Part shown: in pieces, positions 14,901-21,954 of the stretch
Numbering within the stretch: position 1 is the first letter of the stretch
Layout: each line of letters begins with the position of its first letter
Assembly: GCA_910585385.1 (NCBI GenBank)
Contig: CAJUDV010000021.1
Span: 1 to 39,351 of the forward strand
Source: an uncultured Oscillibacter sp.
Lineage (GTDB): Bacteria > Bacillota > Clostridia > Oscillospirales > Oscillospiraceae
Direction of reading: 5' to 3'
DNA: 39,351 nt
Position numbers and translations under genes: made by a program
The notes under the pieces: model-generated
Seen by the model: the letters and a program-made list of their open reading frames with translations, nothing else
The model's database searches: none
What the model was told of the DNA's origin: nothing

Positions 14901-15523
14901 GGGTCAAACTCCCCCATGGAGTCAATCTCATCGTCAAAGAGCTCACACCGCACCGGCTGGTCCATCAGGGGGGAAAACACGTCCAGAATGCCGCCCCGCA
15001 GGGCGAACTGGCCCACGCCCTCCACCTGGCCGCAGCGGGCATATCCGGCGGACAGCAGCCGCTGGGCCAAGTTCCCCAGGTCCACCCGCTCCCCCAGGCG
15101 CAGGGTAACAGCCAGACTCTTGAGAAGATCCGGCGGCAGGGTCCGGGCCAGCAGCGCATCGGCAGTGGCCACGGTCAGGGCCGCCCGCCCCTGCGCCAGG
15201 GCGTACAGCGCCGCCAGGCGGCTCCGCTCCCACTCCCGGGAACTCACCGCCCCGGGCCGCAGGCTCCACTCCCGGCTCAGCAGCAGCACCGGCTCCTCCC
15301 CGGCGGCAGTGCGCAGGTCTCCGGCCAGGGTTCTGGCCTCCCGCTCGTCTCCGCAGATGAACACTGCCGGACGGCCCGTCCCACGGGCGACGGCGGCCCC
15401 CACGCAGGCCCGCTGCATGGACTGAAGCCCGGTGACTGCCACGGGGCAGCCGCCCTCCTCCACCCGGCGGATCAGCTCCGCTGCCTCCGGGAGGGTTTGC
15501 AATTGTCTCAAAAACTGTTCCAT
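11999..15523 (-). CDS. mfd: Transcription-repair coupling factor Mfd
   Basis: A 1174-residue DNA translocase that removes stalled RNA polymerase and recruits UvrA. Domains: UvrB-like module (about 1-350), RNA-polymerase-interacting domain (about 470-560, with DLVVHVHHGVGRFAGI and YVPATQLDMVSKYIGGG), then the RecG-like translocase with Walker A CGDVGYGKTEVALRA near residue 655, DEEQ box IIDEEQRFGV, LSATPIPRTL, and GRIGRSSRRAYAY, and the C-terminal TRCF domain. The length is normal. The start at 15523 has AGGAAG about eight bases upstream. It sits between pth and the foldase lipoprotein, as in Bacillus and many clostridia where pth and mfd are adjacent. Confidence 0.97.
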   Translation of the reverse strand: MEQFLRQLQTLPEAAELIRRVEEGGCPVAVTGLQSMQRACVGAAVARGTGRPAVFICGDEREARTLAGDLRTAAGEEPVLLLSREWSLRPGAVSSREWERSRLAALYALAQGRAALTVATADALLARTLPPDLLKSLAVTLRLGERVDLGNLAQRLLSAGYARCGQVEGVGQFALRGGILDVFSPLMDQPVRCELFDDEIDSMGEFDPATQRRTRNVKEALLLPAAEVLPHCAAEGLAGLGETLLALAEKLSKKPRTEQAVQRLREDGERLKNGADPGGMDRYLAAVYPEVTAGVHYLPGDGIVFLCESGRVDERIRGALLQTQQDVEALLEAGVMAGEYARLCLSAEELYAALEDFPVVMENALPTSRYPLRPKGLLSMNVRQLSSYGGSLEAAVGDLTHYRENGSAVLVLCAGESRAKNLQRLLEERDIPAVLDLKNAAMPQAGEVRIGTGALSAGGEWPQLRLAVLTEGQLTASSQRRMKVKKSSNRQKLQSYTDLTPGDLVVHVHHGVGRFAGIQRMPVDGVEKDYIKIDYAGGDCLYVPATQLDMVSKYIGGGEEGEARQKLNRLGGTEWAKQKTRAKKAVKDLAKGLTELYAQRQRRPGFAFSPDSVWQREFEEAFPYAETDDQLRAIEEIKRDMERPRPMDRLLCGDVGYGKTEVALRAVMKCVLDGKQAAILVPTTVLAQQHYATARGRFKDFPVTIEVLSRFTAPGEVRRILQEVQTGGVDLLIGTHKLLQKGMAFKDLGLLIIDEEQRFGVTHKERLKELSRQVDVLTLSATPIPRTLNMALSGLRDMSSIEEPPADRQPVQTYVIEHDWAILEDAMRRELSRGGQIYYLHNRVESIDLTASRIQKMLGEEARVVTGHGRMGEQELSAVMQAMVDGEADVLVCTTIIETGIDIPNVNTLIIEDADRMGLAQLHQIRGRIGRSSRRAYAYMTFRRGKILQEVAAKRLSAIREYVEFGSGFKIAMRDLEIRGAGNLLGPEQSGYLMSVGYDLYLKLLEEAVLEERGEEKRIETECSADLTVNANIPERYVPSPEQRMDLYRRIAAIRANDDASDLLDELLDRYGEAPKSVLALLDVALLRAAAARAGVSDISQKGDALRFQLEVFRPEALAAVCGLAKYRRRLVLAAGETPALTLRLRPGEDVLESAMVLTEDLRLAAEEAEKKES

Positions 15524-15580
15524 GGCTGATCTTCCTACATTACAACTCTACGCGTCTTTTCGCTCCCTTGGCAGGGTCTG

Positions 15581-16171
15581 TCAATTAAAATCATTCATGC
15601 CCCTCTGGCACCCATGTTCAATCACGCATTCCGCCGCCAGAACAGCCCGCTTAAAGCTCTCGAAGAGCACCTTCCGCTCCGCCTGAGAGGGCACCCCAAT
15701 GACCCAGTCCACCATCTCATCCCCGCCGCCGGCGGGCGCCCCGGTGCCGATCTTGATCCGGGGAAACTCCTGGGTTCCCAGATGGGCGATGATGCTCTTG
15801 ATCCCGTTGTGTCCGCCGGCGGAACCGCTGGGCCGTATCCGCAGCTTCCCCACAGGCAGCGACACATCGTCGTAGATCACCAGCACCCGGTCCGCCGGGA
15901 TCTTGTAGAACCGCGCCGCCTCTCCCACGGCCTCGCCGGAGAGGTTCATATACGTCTGGGGCTTCATCACCAGGCATCTGTGACCGGCGAAGCTCAAAAT
16001 ATTGTAGGCGGACTTGAACTTGACCTTATTCAGCTTCACGCCCCTCTGCTCCGCCAGAAGCTCCACGGTGAGAAAGCCCATGTTGTGCCGGGTATTCTGA
16101 TACTTCTGGCCGGGATTTCCCAGGCCTGCCACCAGCCAGTCCACGGCGGAGGACTTGTTTCCAAACAGCAT
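15581..16171 (-). CDS. pth: Peptidyl-tRNA hydrolase
   Basis: Cleaves peptidyl-tRNA released by abortive translation so the tRNA can be reused. The 196-residue protein has the family signatures GLGNPGQKYQNTRHNMGF with catalytic His29, MKPQTYMNLSGEAV, the conserved IYDDVSLPVGKLRIR and GSAGGHNGIKSI. The start at 16171 has AAGGAGG five bases upstream. It lies 57 bases upstream of mfd and 100 after prs. A 35-base hairpin (16193-16227) precedes it in the mRNA. The order prs-pth-mfd is the ancestral Firmicute arrangement; the ctc/rplY gene found between prs and pth in Bacillus is absent. Confidence 0.96.
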   Translation of the reverse strand: MLFGNKSSAVDWLVAGLGNPGQKYQNTRHNMGFLTVELLAEQRGVKLNKVKFKSAYNILSFAGHRCLVMKPQTYMNLSGEAVGEAARFYKIPADRVLVIYDDVSLPVGKLRIRPSGSAGGHNGIKSIIAHLGTQEFPRIKIGTGAPAGGGDEMVDWVIGVPSQAERKVLFESFKRAVLAAECVIEHGCQRGMNDFN

Positions 16172-16192
16172 AAATGCCTCCTTTTGAACGCC

Positions 16193-16227
16193 CGCAAAGG
16201 CGGGAAAGTCACCCTTCCCGCCTTGCG
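16193..16227 (-). repeat. Intercistronic hairpin between prs and pth
   Basis: CGCAAAGGCGGGAA pairs with TTCCCGCCTTGCG apart from one bulged base, loop of about eight. On the minus strand no U tract follows, so it is probably an mRNA processing or stabilising element. Confidence 0.5.
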
Positions 16228-16271
16228 CAGTGATTCTTTATAATTATGATATGTGCTGGGAGGAGGCCGGA

Positions 16272-17231
16272 TTACCGGAACAGCTTGGAGATAGAGACCT
16301 CCTGATAGATGCGCTCGATGGCCTCGGAGAACATAAGCGCCACCGTCAGATACTTGATCTTGCCGCTCAGAGCGGGATCGATGGCGGGTATGGTATCCAG
16401 CAGGGTCAGCTCCTGGATGACGCTGTTGTTGATCCGGTCGATGGCGGGGCCGGACAGAACTCCGTGGGAGGCGCAGGCGTGTACGCTTTTGGCGCCGCCC
16501 ACCTCCACCAGCGCCTGGGCGGCGTTGCACAGGGAGCCGGCGGTGTCCACCATGTCGTCAAAGAGGATGCAGTCCTTCCCCTGCACGTCGCCGATGACGT
16601 TCATCACCTCACACTGGTTGGCCTTCTGGCGGCGCTTGTCCACAATGGCCAGATTCATGTGCAGGTTCTGGGCAAAGGCCCGGGCCCGGGACACGGAGCC
16701 CACGTCCGGGGAAACCACCACCATGTTCTCGCACTCGGAGCCAAATTTCTTGGCATAGTAGTCCACAAAAATGGGCTTGCCGGCAAGATTGTCCACGGGG
16801 ATGTCAAAGAAGCCCTGGATCTGTGCGGCGTGGAGGTCCATGGTCAGCACCCGGTCCGCCCCGGCGGCGGTGATCATGTTGGCCACCAGCTTGGCGGTGA
16901 TGGGGTCCCGGGCCTTGGCCTTGCGGTCCTGTCTGGCATAGCCGAAATAGGGAATCACCGCCGTAATGCGCCCGGCGGAGGCCCGCTTCAGCGCGTCGAT
17001 GAGAATCAGGAGCTCCATCAGATTGTTGTTCACCGGCGCGCAGGTGGACTGAACCACAAACACGTCGCTGCCGCGGACCGTCTCGTACATGGAGGCGAAG
17101 ATCTCGCCGTCGGAGAAGGTCCCCACCTCGGACTCGCCCAGTTTGGTGCCCATCAGCCGGCAGATCTCCGTGGCCAGCTTCGGATTGGAGTTTCCGGAAA
17201 ACACCTTGATGTCCTTGCCGTGAGAAATCAT
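16272..17231 (-). CDS. prs: Ribose-phosphate pyrophosphokinase
   Basis: Makes PRPP from ribose 5-phosphate and ATP for nucleotide, histidine, tryptophan and NAD synthesis. The 319-residue length and motifs are those of class I enzymes: IKVFSGNSNPKLATEIC at the N-terminus, the flexible-loop segment YFGYARQDRKAKARDPI, the cation-binding DLHAAQIQGFFDIPVDN and the PRPP loop LFDDMVDTAGSL. The start at 17231 has GAGGG about seven bases upstream; a longer in-frame start at 17330 would overlap glmU and adds low-complexity residues. It follows glmU after 49 bases, so UDP-GlcNAc synthesis and PRPP synthesis share a transcript, as in Bacillus subtilis. Confidence 0.96.
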   Translation of the reverse strand: MISHGKDIKVFSGNSNPKLATEICRLMGTKLGESEVGTFSDGEIFASMYETVRGSDVFVVQSTCAPVNNNLMELLILIDALKRASAGRITAVIPYFGYARQDRKAKARDPITAKLVANMITAAGADRVLTMDLHAAQIQGFFDIPVDNLAGKPIFVDYYAKKFGSECENMVVVSPDVGSVSRARAFAQNLHMNLAIVDKRRQKANQCEVMNVIGDVQGKDCILFDDMVDTAGSLCNAAQALVEVGGAKSVHACASHGVLSGPAIDRINNSVIQELTLLDTIPAIDPALSGKIKYLTVALMFSEAIERIYQEVSISKLFR

Positions 17232-17280
17232 TTCCAAGCCCTCTTTTCTATAAATAATTTTCTTCCAAAAAATTGTTCTC

Positions 17281-18408
17281 CTACCGGTCCTTCTCGTGGA
17301 GCTTCCGGCGGCGGGCCGCCCAGCCCTCAATATTCCTCTGCCGGCTCCGGGCCACCGCCAGCGCGTCCGGCGGGACCTCCTCCGTGACGGTGCTGCCCGC
17401 CGCGGTGTAGGAGCCGTCTCCCACCGTCACCGGGGCCACCAGGTTGGTGTTGCACCCCAGAAACACATTGTCGCCAATGGTGCAGCGGTATTTTTTAAAG
17501 CCGTCGTAATTGGTGGTGACGGTGCCGCAGCCAAAGTTCACCTTTTTGCCCACGTCGCTGTCTCCCACATAGGTCAGATGAGAGATCTTCGTCCCGTCGC
17601 CGATGGTGGAGTTCTTAAGCTCCACAAAGTCGCCCACCTTGATGTCGTCCCCAATGGCGCAGCCCGGGCGGATATAGGCGAACGGCCCCACGTGGGTGCG
17701 GCTGCCGATGACGCTCTCATTGACCTGGGAGGCGTTGACCTCCGTCTCGTCTCCCACGGCGCAGTCCCGCAGCACGGCGCCGGGGCCGATGACGCAGTTC
17801 CGCCCGACGGCGGTCTCTCCCCGCAGGATGCTGCCGGGCAGCACCACGGTTCCCCGGCCGATGGACACCCGGGGATCAATATACACGGCGGAGGGGTCCA
17901 TGATCCGCACGCCGCTTTGAATGTGCCGCTTTGCAATGCGGTCCCGGAGCTGCATCTCCAGCTCCGCCACGGTCTCCAGGCTGAACACCGGCACCCAGCC
18001 CGAGAGCAGCTCCGCCGCGTCCACCCGGTTGTTTAATCCGCTCTTCCAGGCCTCCTGAAGCTCATAGCCGGAGGCCGCATAGGCAAAGCCGGGCCCCGCC
18101 TCCTCCATGGGCAGCGCCGGACGCAGCAGCACGGACACCGTGTCCGGCGTATTCAAAAAGTCCGCCAGGTCCTCCTGCCGTTCGGAGACGGTCACATCCG
18201 CCTCCTCCGGAAAGCAGGCTTCCGCCTCCTTCGCGAAGCGGGGACCGCAGACAATAAAAAACCGCTGCACACCGTCCGCCCGCAATCGGCCGCCCATCCA
18301 TGTCAGGATCGGGCAGAACATCACGTCTTCCAGCATCAGCGGTTTGGAATGCGCCGGGACCATGGCGTCTTCCTCCATGATCAGAACGGCGCGTTTGGGC
18401 TGATCCAT
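17281..18408 (-). CDS. glmU: GlmU-like acetyltransferase with degenerate N-terminal uridylyltransferase domain
   Basis: A 375-residue protein; bifunctional GlmU is normally about 450. The C-terminal left-handed beta-helix (about 155-375) is intact, with hexapeptide repeats, the conserved FAYIRPGCAIG, VELKNSTIGDGTKISHLTYVGD with His277 (equivalent of the catalytic histidine), NFGCGTVTTNYDG and NTNLVAPVTVGDGSYTAAGS, so glucosamine-1-phosphate acetylation looks possible. The first 150 residues keep the end of the pyrophosphorylase fold (LNNRVDAAELL) but the nucleotide-binding signature LxxGxGTRM near the N-terminus is missing (here AVLIMEEDAMVPAHSKPL), and about 75 residues are lost. Uridylyl transfer from UTP is therefore unlikely. 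Start at 18408 has AAGGAGGG about eight bases upstream. First gene of the glmU-prs-pth-mfd operon. Confidence 0.85.
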   Translation of the reverse strand: MDQPKRAVLIMEEDAMVPAHSKPLMLEDVMFCPILTWMGGRLRADGVQRFFIVCGPRFAKEAEACFPEEADVTVSERQEDLADFLNTPDTVSVLLRPALPMEEAGPGFAYAASGYELQEAWKSGLNNRVDAAELLSGWVPVFSLETVAELEMQLRDRIAKRHIQSGVRIMDPSAVYIDPRVSIGRGTVVLPGSILRGETAVGRNCVIGPGAVLRDCAVGDETEVNASQVNESVIGSRTHVGPFAYIRPGCAIGDDIKVGDFVELKNSTIGDGTKISHLTYVGDSDVGKKVNFGCGTVTTNYDGFKKYRCTIGDNVFLGCNTNLVAPVTVGDGSYTAAGSTVTEEVPPDALAVARSRQRNIEGWAARRRKLHEKDR

Positions 18409-18489
18409 TCGTGCTTCCCTCCTTGTCAGTCATTGCTGCGCAGGGCCGCGGACAGCCACTGCCCCCTTCATAGCATATTGTTCCTTATC

Positions 18490-18498
18490 ATTATAACA
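18490..18498 (-). promoter_or_regulatory. Extended -10 promoter of the glmU operon
   Basis: Minus strand TGTTATAAT, a perfect extended -10 with consensus TATAAT at 18490-18495. The -35 region 17 bp upstream (CTGGAT) is poor, which fits an extended -10 promoter. It leaves about 75 bases of leader. Confidence 0.6.
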
Positions 18499-18568
18499 AA
18501 GTCCTTCAAAAAATCCAGTATTTCCGGCGAATTTATTAAATAAATTTCCCCAAATTTTTTTGTGTGTT

Positions 18569-18631
18569 TTACCTTTTTTTGTCGGAGCTTACGGAATCCC
18601 GCGCAATCAGCCGAAAATTGGGGGTAAATTT
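18569..18631 (-). pseudogene. Possible remnant of a LacI-family regulator C-terminus
   Basis: The minus strand reads KFTPNFRLIARDSV and six more residues to a TAA, preceded in frame by a stop. RLIxRDSV at the extreme C-terminus is the hallmark ending of many LacI/PurR regulators. Only 20 codons remain and no start exists, so it would be a decayed 3' end. The match is short and may be chance. Confidence 0.25.
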
Positions 18632-18705
18632 TTAACAGAATAGAAAATTTCTGTCCGCTTTTTCACAGTTTGTTCTGAGAAAATCGTTTTTTTTACATGA
18701 AATGG

Positions 18706-18734
18706 TTGAATTCAGCTTTCTAACGAGTTACAAT
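18706..18734 (+). promoter_or_regulatory. Promoter of trmL
   Basis: Plus strand TTGAAT (18706-18711), 17-bp spacer, TACAAT (18729-18734). Confidence 0.75.
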
Positions 18735-18774
18735 AGATACCACTCTTTCGAAAAAGCGGGAGGTGTCCTCGTCT

Positions 18775-19269
18775 ATGCTCAATATCGTGCTGGTGGAGCC
18801 GGAGATTCCCCAGAATTGCGGCAACGTCGCCCGGACCTGCGCCGCCACCGGCAGCCGCCTGCATCTGGTCCGCCCCCTGGGGTTCGACATCTCGGACCGG
18901 GCGGTGAGACGGGCCGGCCTGGACTACTGGCACCTGGTGGAGGTGGCGGACTACGAAAACCTGGAGAACCTGTTCCGCCGTCATCCGGAGGCCGCCGCTC
19001 AGGCGTGGCTGACCACCACCAAGGCTCCCCGGCCCTACACAGAGGCCCGCTTCACCCCGGACAGCTGGCTGTTCTTCGGCAAGGAGACAGCGGGGCTGCC
19101 CCCGGCCTTCCGGCAGCGGTTCCGGAACCGCTGCGTCCGCCTGCCCATGATTGCCCGGGCCCGGAGTCTGAACCTCAGCAACACCGTGGCCGTGTGCGTC
19201 TACGAGGCGCTGCGGCAGACCGGGTTCCCCGGCCTGCTGGATGCCGGTGAAATGGCTCAGGATCTGTGA
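18775..19269 (+). CDS. trmL: tRNA (cytidine/uridine-34-2'-O)-methyltransferase TrmL
   Basis: Methylates the ribose of the wobble nucleotide in certain tRNA-Leu species, using S-adenosylmethionine. The 164-residue protein is a minimal SPOUT (trefoil-knot) methyltransferase: LNIVLVEPEIPQNCGNVART at the N-terminus, GLDYWHLVE, the SAM-loop LFFGKETAGLPP and the knot RLPMIARARSLNLSNTVAVCVYEALRQ. The start is ATG 18775, with GGAGGTG nine bases upstream; an in-frame GTG at 18763 lies inside that site. It is followed after 49 bases by pgk and probably shares its transcript. A small hairpin (CGGCGC/GCGCCG, 19275-19290) separates the two. Confidence 0.93.
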   Translation: MLNIVLVEPEIPQNCGNVARTCAATGSRLHLVRPLGFDISDRAVRRAGLDYWHLVEVADYENLENLFRRHPEAAAQAWLTTTKAPRPYTEARFTPDSWLFFGKETAGLPPAFRQRFRNRCVRLPMIARARSLNLSNTVAVCVYEALRQTGFPGLLDAGEMAQDL

Positions 19270-19318
19270 CCCCCCGGCGCGTCAGCGCCGTAATGTTATC
19301 GACTCTGGAGGAATAGCT

Positions 19319-20599
19319 ATGAACTACAACAAAAAAACCGTACGCGACGTGGATGTCTCCGGCAAGAAGGTCCTGCTACGCTGCGACTTCAATGTCCCCA
19401 TGGCAAAGGACGGCAGCGGCGTCATCACCGACGACAAACGCATCCGCGCCGCCCTGCCCACCATCCAGTATCTGCTGGACCAGGGCGCAGCGGTAATCGC
19501 CTGCTCCCACTTGGGCAAGCCGGTGTCCACCTTTGAATCTTATAGGAAAAAGCAGCTGGAAAAGGGCAAGGACGAGGCCTCCATCACCGAGGAAAAGTGG
19601 AAAAAGTCCCTCTCCGAGCTGCGGATGGAGCCTGTGGCCGCCCGTCTCAGCCAGCTGCTGGGCAAACCGGTAATCCTGGCGGATGACGTGGTAGGCCCGG
19701 ACGCCCAGGCCAAGGCCGCGGCCCTGAAGAGCGGCGAGATTCTCCTGCTCCAGAACACCCGCTTTGAAAAGGGCGAGACCAAAAACGATCCGGAGCTGGC
19801 CGGCAAAATGGCCTCTCTGACCGGCAGCGGCGGCGTATACGTCTCCGACGCCTTCGGCGCGGTGCACCGCGCCCACGCCTCCACCGCCGGTGTGGCGGCC
19901 TATCTGCCCGCCGTCTCCGGCTTCCTGATTCAAAAGGAGCTGGACTTCATCGGCGGTGCCCTGGCCAATCCCAAGCGGCCCCTGGTGGCCATTCTGGGCG
20001 GCTCCAAGGTCAGCTCCAAGATCGGCGTCATCAACAATCTCCTGGAGATCGCCGACACGATTATCATTGGCGGCGGCATGGCCTATACCTTCGCCGCCGC
20101 CCAGGGCGGCACAGTGGGCGACAGCCTGCTGGAGGAGGACTGGAAGGACTATGCCGGCGATATGGTGAAGAAAGCCGCGGACAAGGGCGTAAAGCTGCTG
20201 CTGCCCGTGGACACCGTCATCGCCGACAAATTCGCCCCCGATGCCCAGAGCAAGGTGGCGAAGGCCGGCCAGATCCCCGACGGCTGGCAGGGCCTGGACA
20301 TCGGTCCCGAGACGGTGGAGCTGTACTGCGCCGCCGTGGCCGACGCGGGCACCGTCATTTGGAACGGCCCCATGGGCGTCTTTGAGTTCGAGAAATTCGC
20401 CGCGGGCACCAAAGCCGTGGCGGAGGCCCTGAGCAAAACCTCCGCCATCACCATCATCGGCGGCGGCGACAGCGCGGCGGCTGTGCAGCAGCTGGGCTAC
20501 GCCGACAAGATGACCCACATCTCCACCGGCGGAGGCGCCTCCCTGGAGTTTATGGAGGGTAAGGAACTCCCCGGCGTGGCCTGCCTGCTGGACGCTTAA
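19319..20599 (+). CDS. pgk: Phosphoglycerate kinase
   Basis: Transfers phosphate between 1,3-bisphosphoglycerate and ADP in glycolysis. At 426 residues it is about 30 longer than the usual 395. Motifs: VLLRCDFNVPMAKDG, ACSHLGKP, LLLQNTRFEKGE, SDAFGAVHRAHAST, FLIQKELDFIGGALANPKRP, ILGGSKVSSKIGVI, WNGPMGVFEFEKFAAGT and the nucleotide loop GGGDSAAAVQQLG. The extra residues lie at about 69-100, between HLGKP and PVAARLSQLLGK, and are highly charged (SYRKKQLEKGKDEASITEEK). The start at 19319 has GGAGG seven bases upstream. The last 14 codons are present again 171 bases downstream as a fragment. gapA is not next to it. Confidence 0.96.
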   Translation: MNYNKKTVRDVDVSGKKVLLRCDFNVPMAKDGSGVITDDKRIRAALPTIQYLLDQGAAVIACSHLGKPVSTFESYRKKQLEKGKDEASITEEKWKKSLSELRMEPVAARLSQLLGKPVILADDVVGPDAQAKAAALKSGEILLLQNTRFEKGETKNDPELAGKMASLTGSGGVYVSDAFGAVHRAHASTAGVAAYLPAVSGFLIQKELDFIGGALANPKRPLVAILGGSKVSSKIGVINNLLEIADTIIIGGGMAYTFAAAQGGTVGDSLLEEDWKDYAGDMVKKAADKGVKLLLPVDTVIADKFAPDAQSKVAKAGQIPDGWQGLDIGPETVELYCAAVADAGTVIWNGPMGVFEFEKFAAGTKAVAEALSKTSAITIIGGGDSAAAVQQLGYADKMTHISTGGGASLEFMEGKELPGVACLLDA

Positions 20600-20679
20600 T
20601 ATCTCCGCATTTCCTCCCCCGGTAAACCAGCGAAGCGTTTGCTGAGGGAAAAGGAGGAAGGAACGCAACTCAAGCGGAA

Positions 20680-20698
20680 TTTCCGGCGAAGCCGGAAA
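20680..20698 (+). repeat. Hairpin in the pgk-tpiA gap
   Basis: TTTCCGGC-GAA-GCCGGAAA, a perfect eight-pair stem, flanked by AACTC on the left and GAGTT on the right (20667-20671, 20709-20713) that can extend the cruciform. Confidence 0.5.
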
Positions 20699-20724
20699 TG
20701 GAGCGGTGGAGTTTCTTCCGACGC

Positions 20725-20770
20725 GGAGGGCAAGGAACTCCCCGGCGTGGCCTGCCTGCTGGACGCCTGA
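20725..20770 (+). pseudogene. Duplicated 3' end of pgk
   Basis: 46 bases match the last 46 bases of pgk (20554-20599) with about four differences, all in third positions or the stop codon (TAA there, TGA here). It encodes EGKELPGVACLLDA followed by a stop, with no start of its own. The pattern of silent changes means that both copies were once under selection for the same protein end. Confidence 0.8.
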
Positions 20771-20832
20771 CAGGCCTGCGCATAGTTTTTCCGGAATTGT
20801 CCAGTTAAAAATGCTTTTTCCGGGGAAAATAC

Positions 20833-20860
20833 TTGACAAATCTCAAATTTTCACTATAAA
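20833..20860 (+). promoter_or_regulatory. Promoter of tpiA
   Basis: Plus strand consensus TTGACA (20833-20838), 16-bp spacer, TATAAA (20855-20860). About 95 bases of leader follow. Confidence 0.75.
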
Positions 20861-20961
20861 ATAATAGTTCATCGGTTTGTTTCCGCGCTATTCAACGCCC
20901 CCGGGTGCGCCGGCGGGCTGAACTCAGATTCCCACATCAACAAAAGGAGACATGAAACGCT

Positions 20962-21735
20962 ATGAATCGCAGATATCGTAAAACCGTCATCGCCGGCAAC
21001 TGGAAAATGAATATGACCGCCACCGAGACCAAGAAATTCGCCGAGGAGATCAAGAAGATTCTGCCCCGCGCCAAGTGGTGCGAGACGCTGATCTGCGTCC
21101 CCGCCTGCAACATCTCCGCCGCCGCCAAGGCCTTTAAGGACCTGCGCATCTCCGTGGGCGCCGAGAACGTCTACTTTGAGGAAAAGGGCGCTTACACCGG
21201 CGAGGTGTCCGCCGAGATGCTGAAGGACCTGGGCGTGAAGTACGTCATCGTAGGCCACAGCGAGCGCCGCCAGTACTTCTGCGAGACCGACCAGACCGTC
21301 AATAAGAAAGTCCACGCCGTGCTGAACGCCGGCATGAATCCCATTATCTGCGTGGGCGAGAGCCTGGAGCAGCGGGAGACCGGCATCACCAACGAGTGGA
21401 TCGCCCTCCAGGTGAAGAGCGCCCTGTACGGCGTCCCCGCCGACAAGCTGCGCCGCTGCATCGTCGCCTACGAGCCCATCTGGGCCATCGGCACCGGCAA
21501 AACCGCCACCAGCGAGCAGGCCGGCGAGGTCTGCACCAACATCCGCGCCACGATCCGCGCCCTGTACGGCGCCCGGGTGGCCCGCAGCGTCACAATCCAG
21601 TACGGCGGCTCCATGAATCCCAAAAACGCCGCGGAGCTGCTGGCTCAGCCTGACATCGACGGCGGCCTCATCGGCGGCGCCGCTTTGAAGCCGGAGCAGT
21701 TCGTGGACATCATCAACGCCGCGAATCAGGAGTGA
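20962..21735 (+). CDS. tpiA: Triosephosphate isomerase
   Basis: Interconverts dihydroxyacetone phosphate and glyceraldehyde 3-phosphate. The 257-residue TIM barrel has the catalytic triad Lys15 (AGNWKMN), His99 (IVGHSERR) and Glu171 (AYEPIWAIGTG), plus the phosphate-binding IQYGGSMNPKN and GGLIGGAALKPEQF. An AAAGGAG lies 12 bases before the start, longer than usual; a nine-codon out-of-frame ATG (20952) lies between and overlaps the tpiA start. It has its own promoter and lies between pgk and gpmI, completing a lower-glycolysis block. Confidence 0.97.
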   Translation: MNRRYRKTVIAGNWKMNMTATETKKFAEEIKKILPRAKWCETLICVPACNISAAAKAFKDLRISVGAENVYFEEKGAYTGEVSAEMLKDLGVKYVIVGHSERRQYFCETDQTVNKKVHAVLNAGMNPIICVGESLEQRETGITNEWIALQVKSALYGVPADKLRRCIVAYEPIWAIGTGKTATSEQAGEVCTNIRATIRALYGARVARSVTIQYGGSMNPKNAAELLAQPDIDGGLIGGAALKPEQFVDIINAANQE

Positions 21736-21741
21736 GTCCTT

Positions 21742-21892
21742 CGAGGGGGAGCAGGCTTCCCCTCGACCTCCCCCCCACCGCCCAAGGCGGCTGGGGCCGG
21801 GGAATTTTCGCCATGGACACGCCGCGGCGAAAATGATTTCATTTTATTGATCCGCCGCCGGCGGATCAACCGGGGGAACCGCAGGTTCCCCC
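21742..21892 (+). repeat. Cluster of four hairpins between tpiA and gpmI
   Basis: In order: CGAGGGG/CCCCTCG (21742-21765); ATTTTCGCC with its complement (21804-21812, 21826-21834); TTGATCCGCC-GCC-GGCGGATCAA (21847-21869); GGGGGAACC-GCA-GGTTCCCCC (21872-21892). None is followed by a U tract. The density suggests repetitive extragenic palindromes. Confidence 0.55.
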
Positions 21893-21954
21893 TGACCCCC
21901 TTCCCCGGGTTTGCATGAACGCGGGAGCGGGGTACGGCGAAATGAGAGGTTTTT

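Larger units (their letters stand above)
18409..18774. other. Divergent intergenic region between glmU and trmL
   Basis: AT-rich compared with the flanking genes. It contains the glmU promoter, a 20-codon minus-strand fragment reminiscent of a LacI C-terminus (18569-18631) and the trmL promoter. No complete gene is seen. Confidence 0.6.
20600..20832 (+). other. Gene-free stretch after pgk with hairpin and pgk fragment
   Basis: Contains the palindromic element around 20661-20715 and the duplicated pgk end at 20725-20770. No other gene or clear terminator is seen. Confidence 0.5.
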
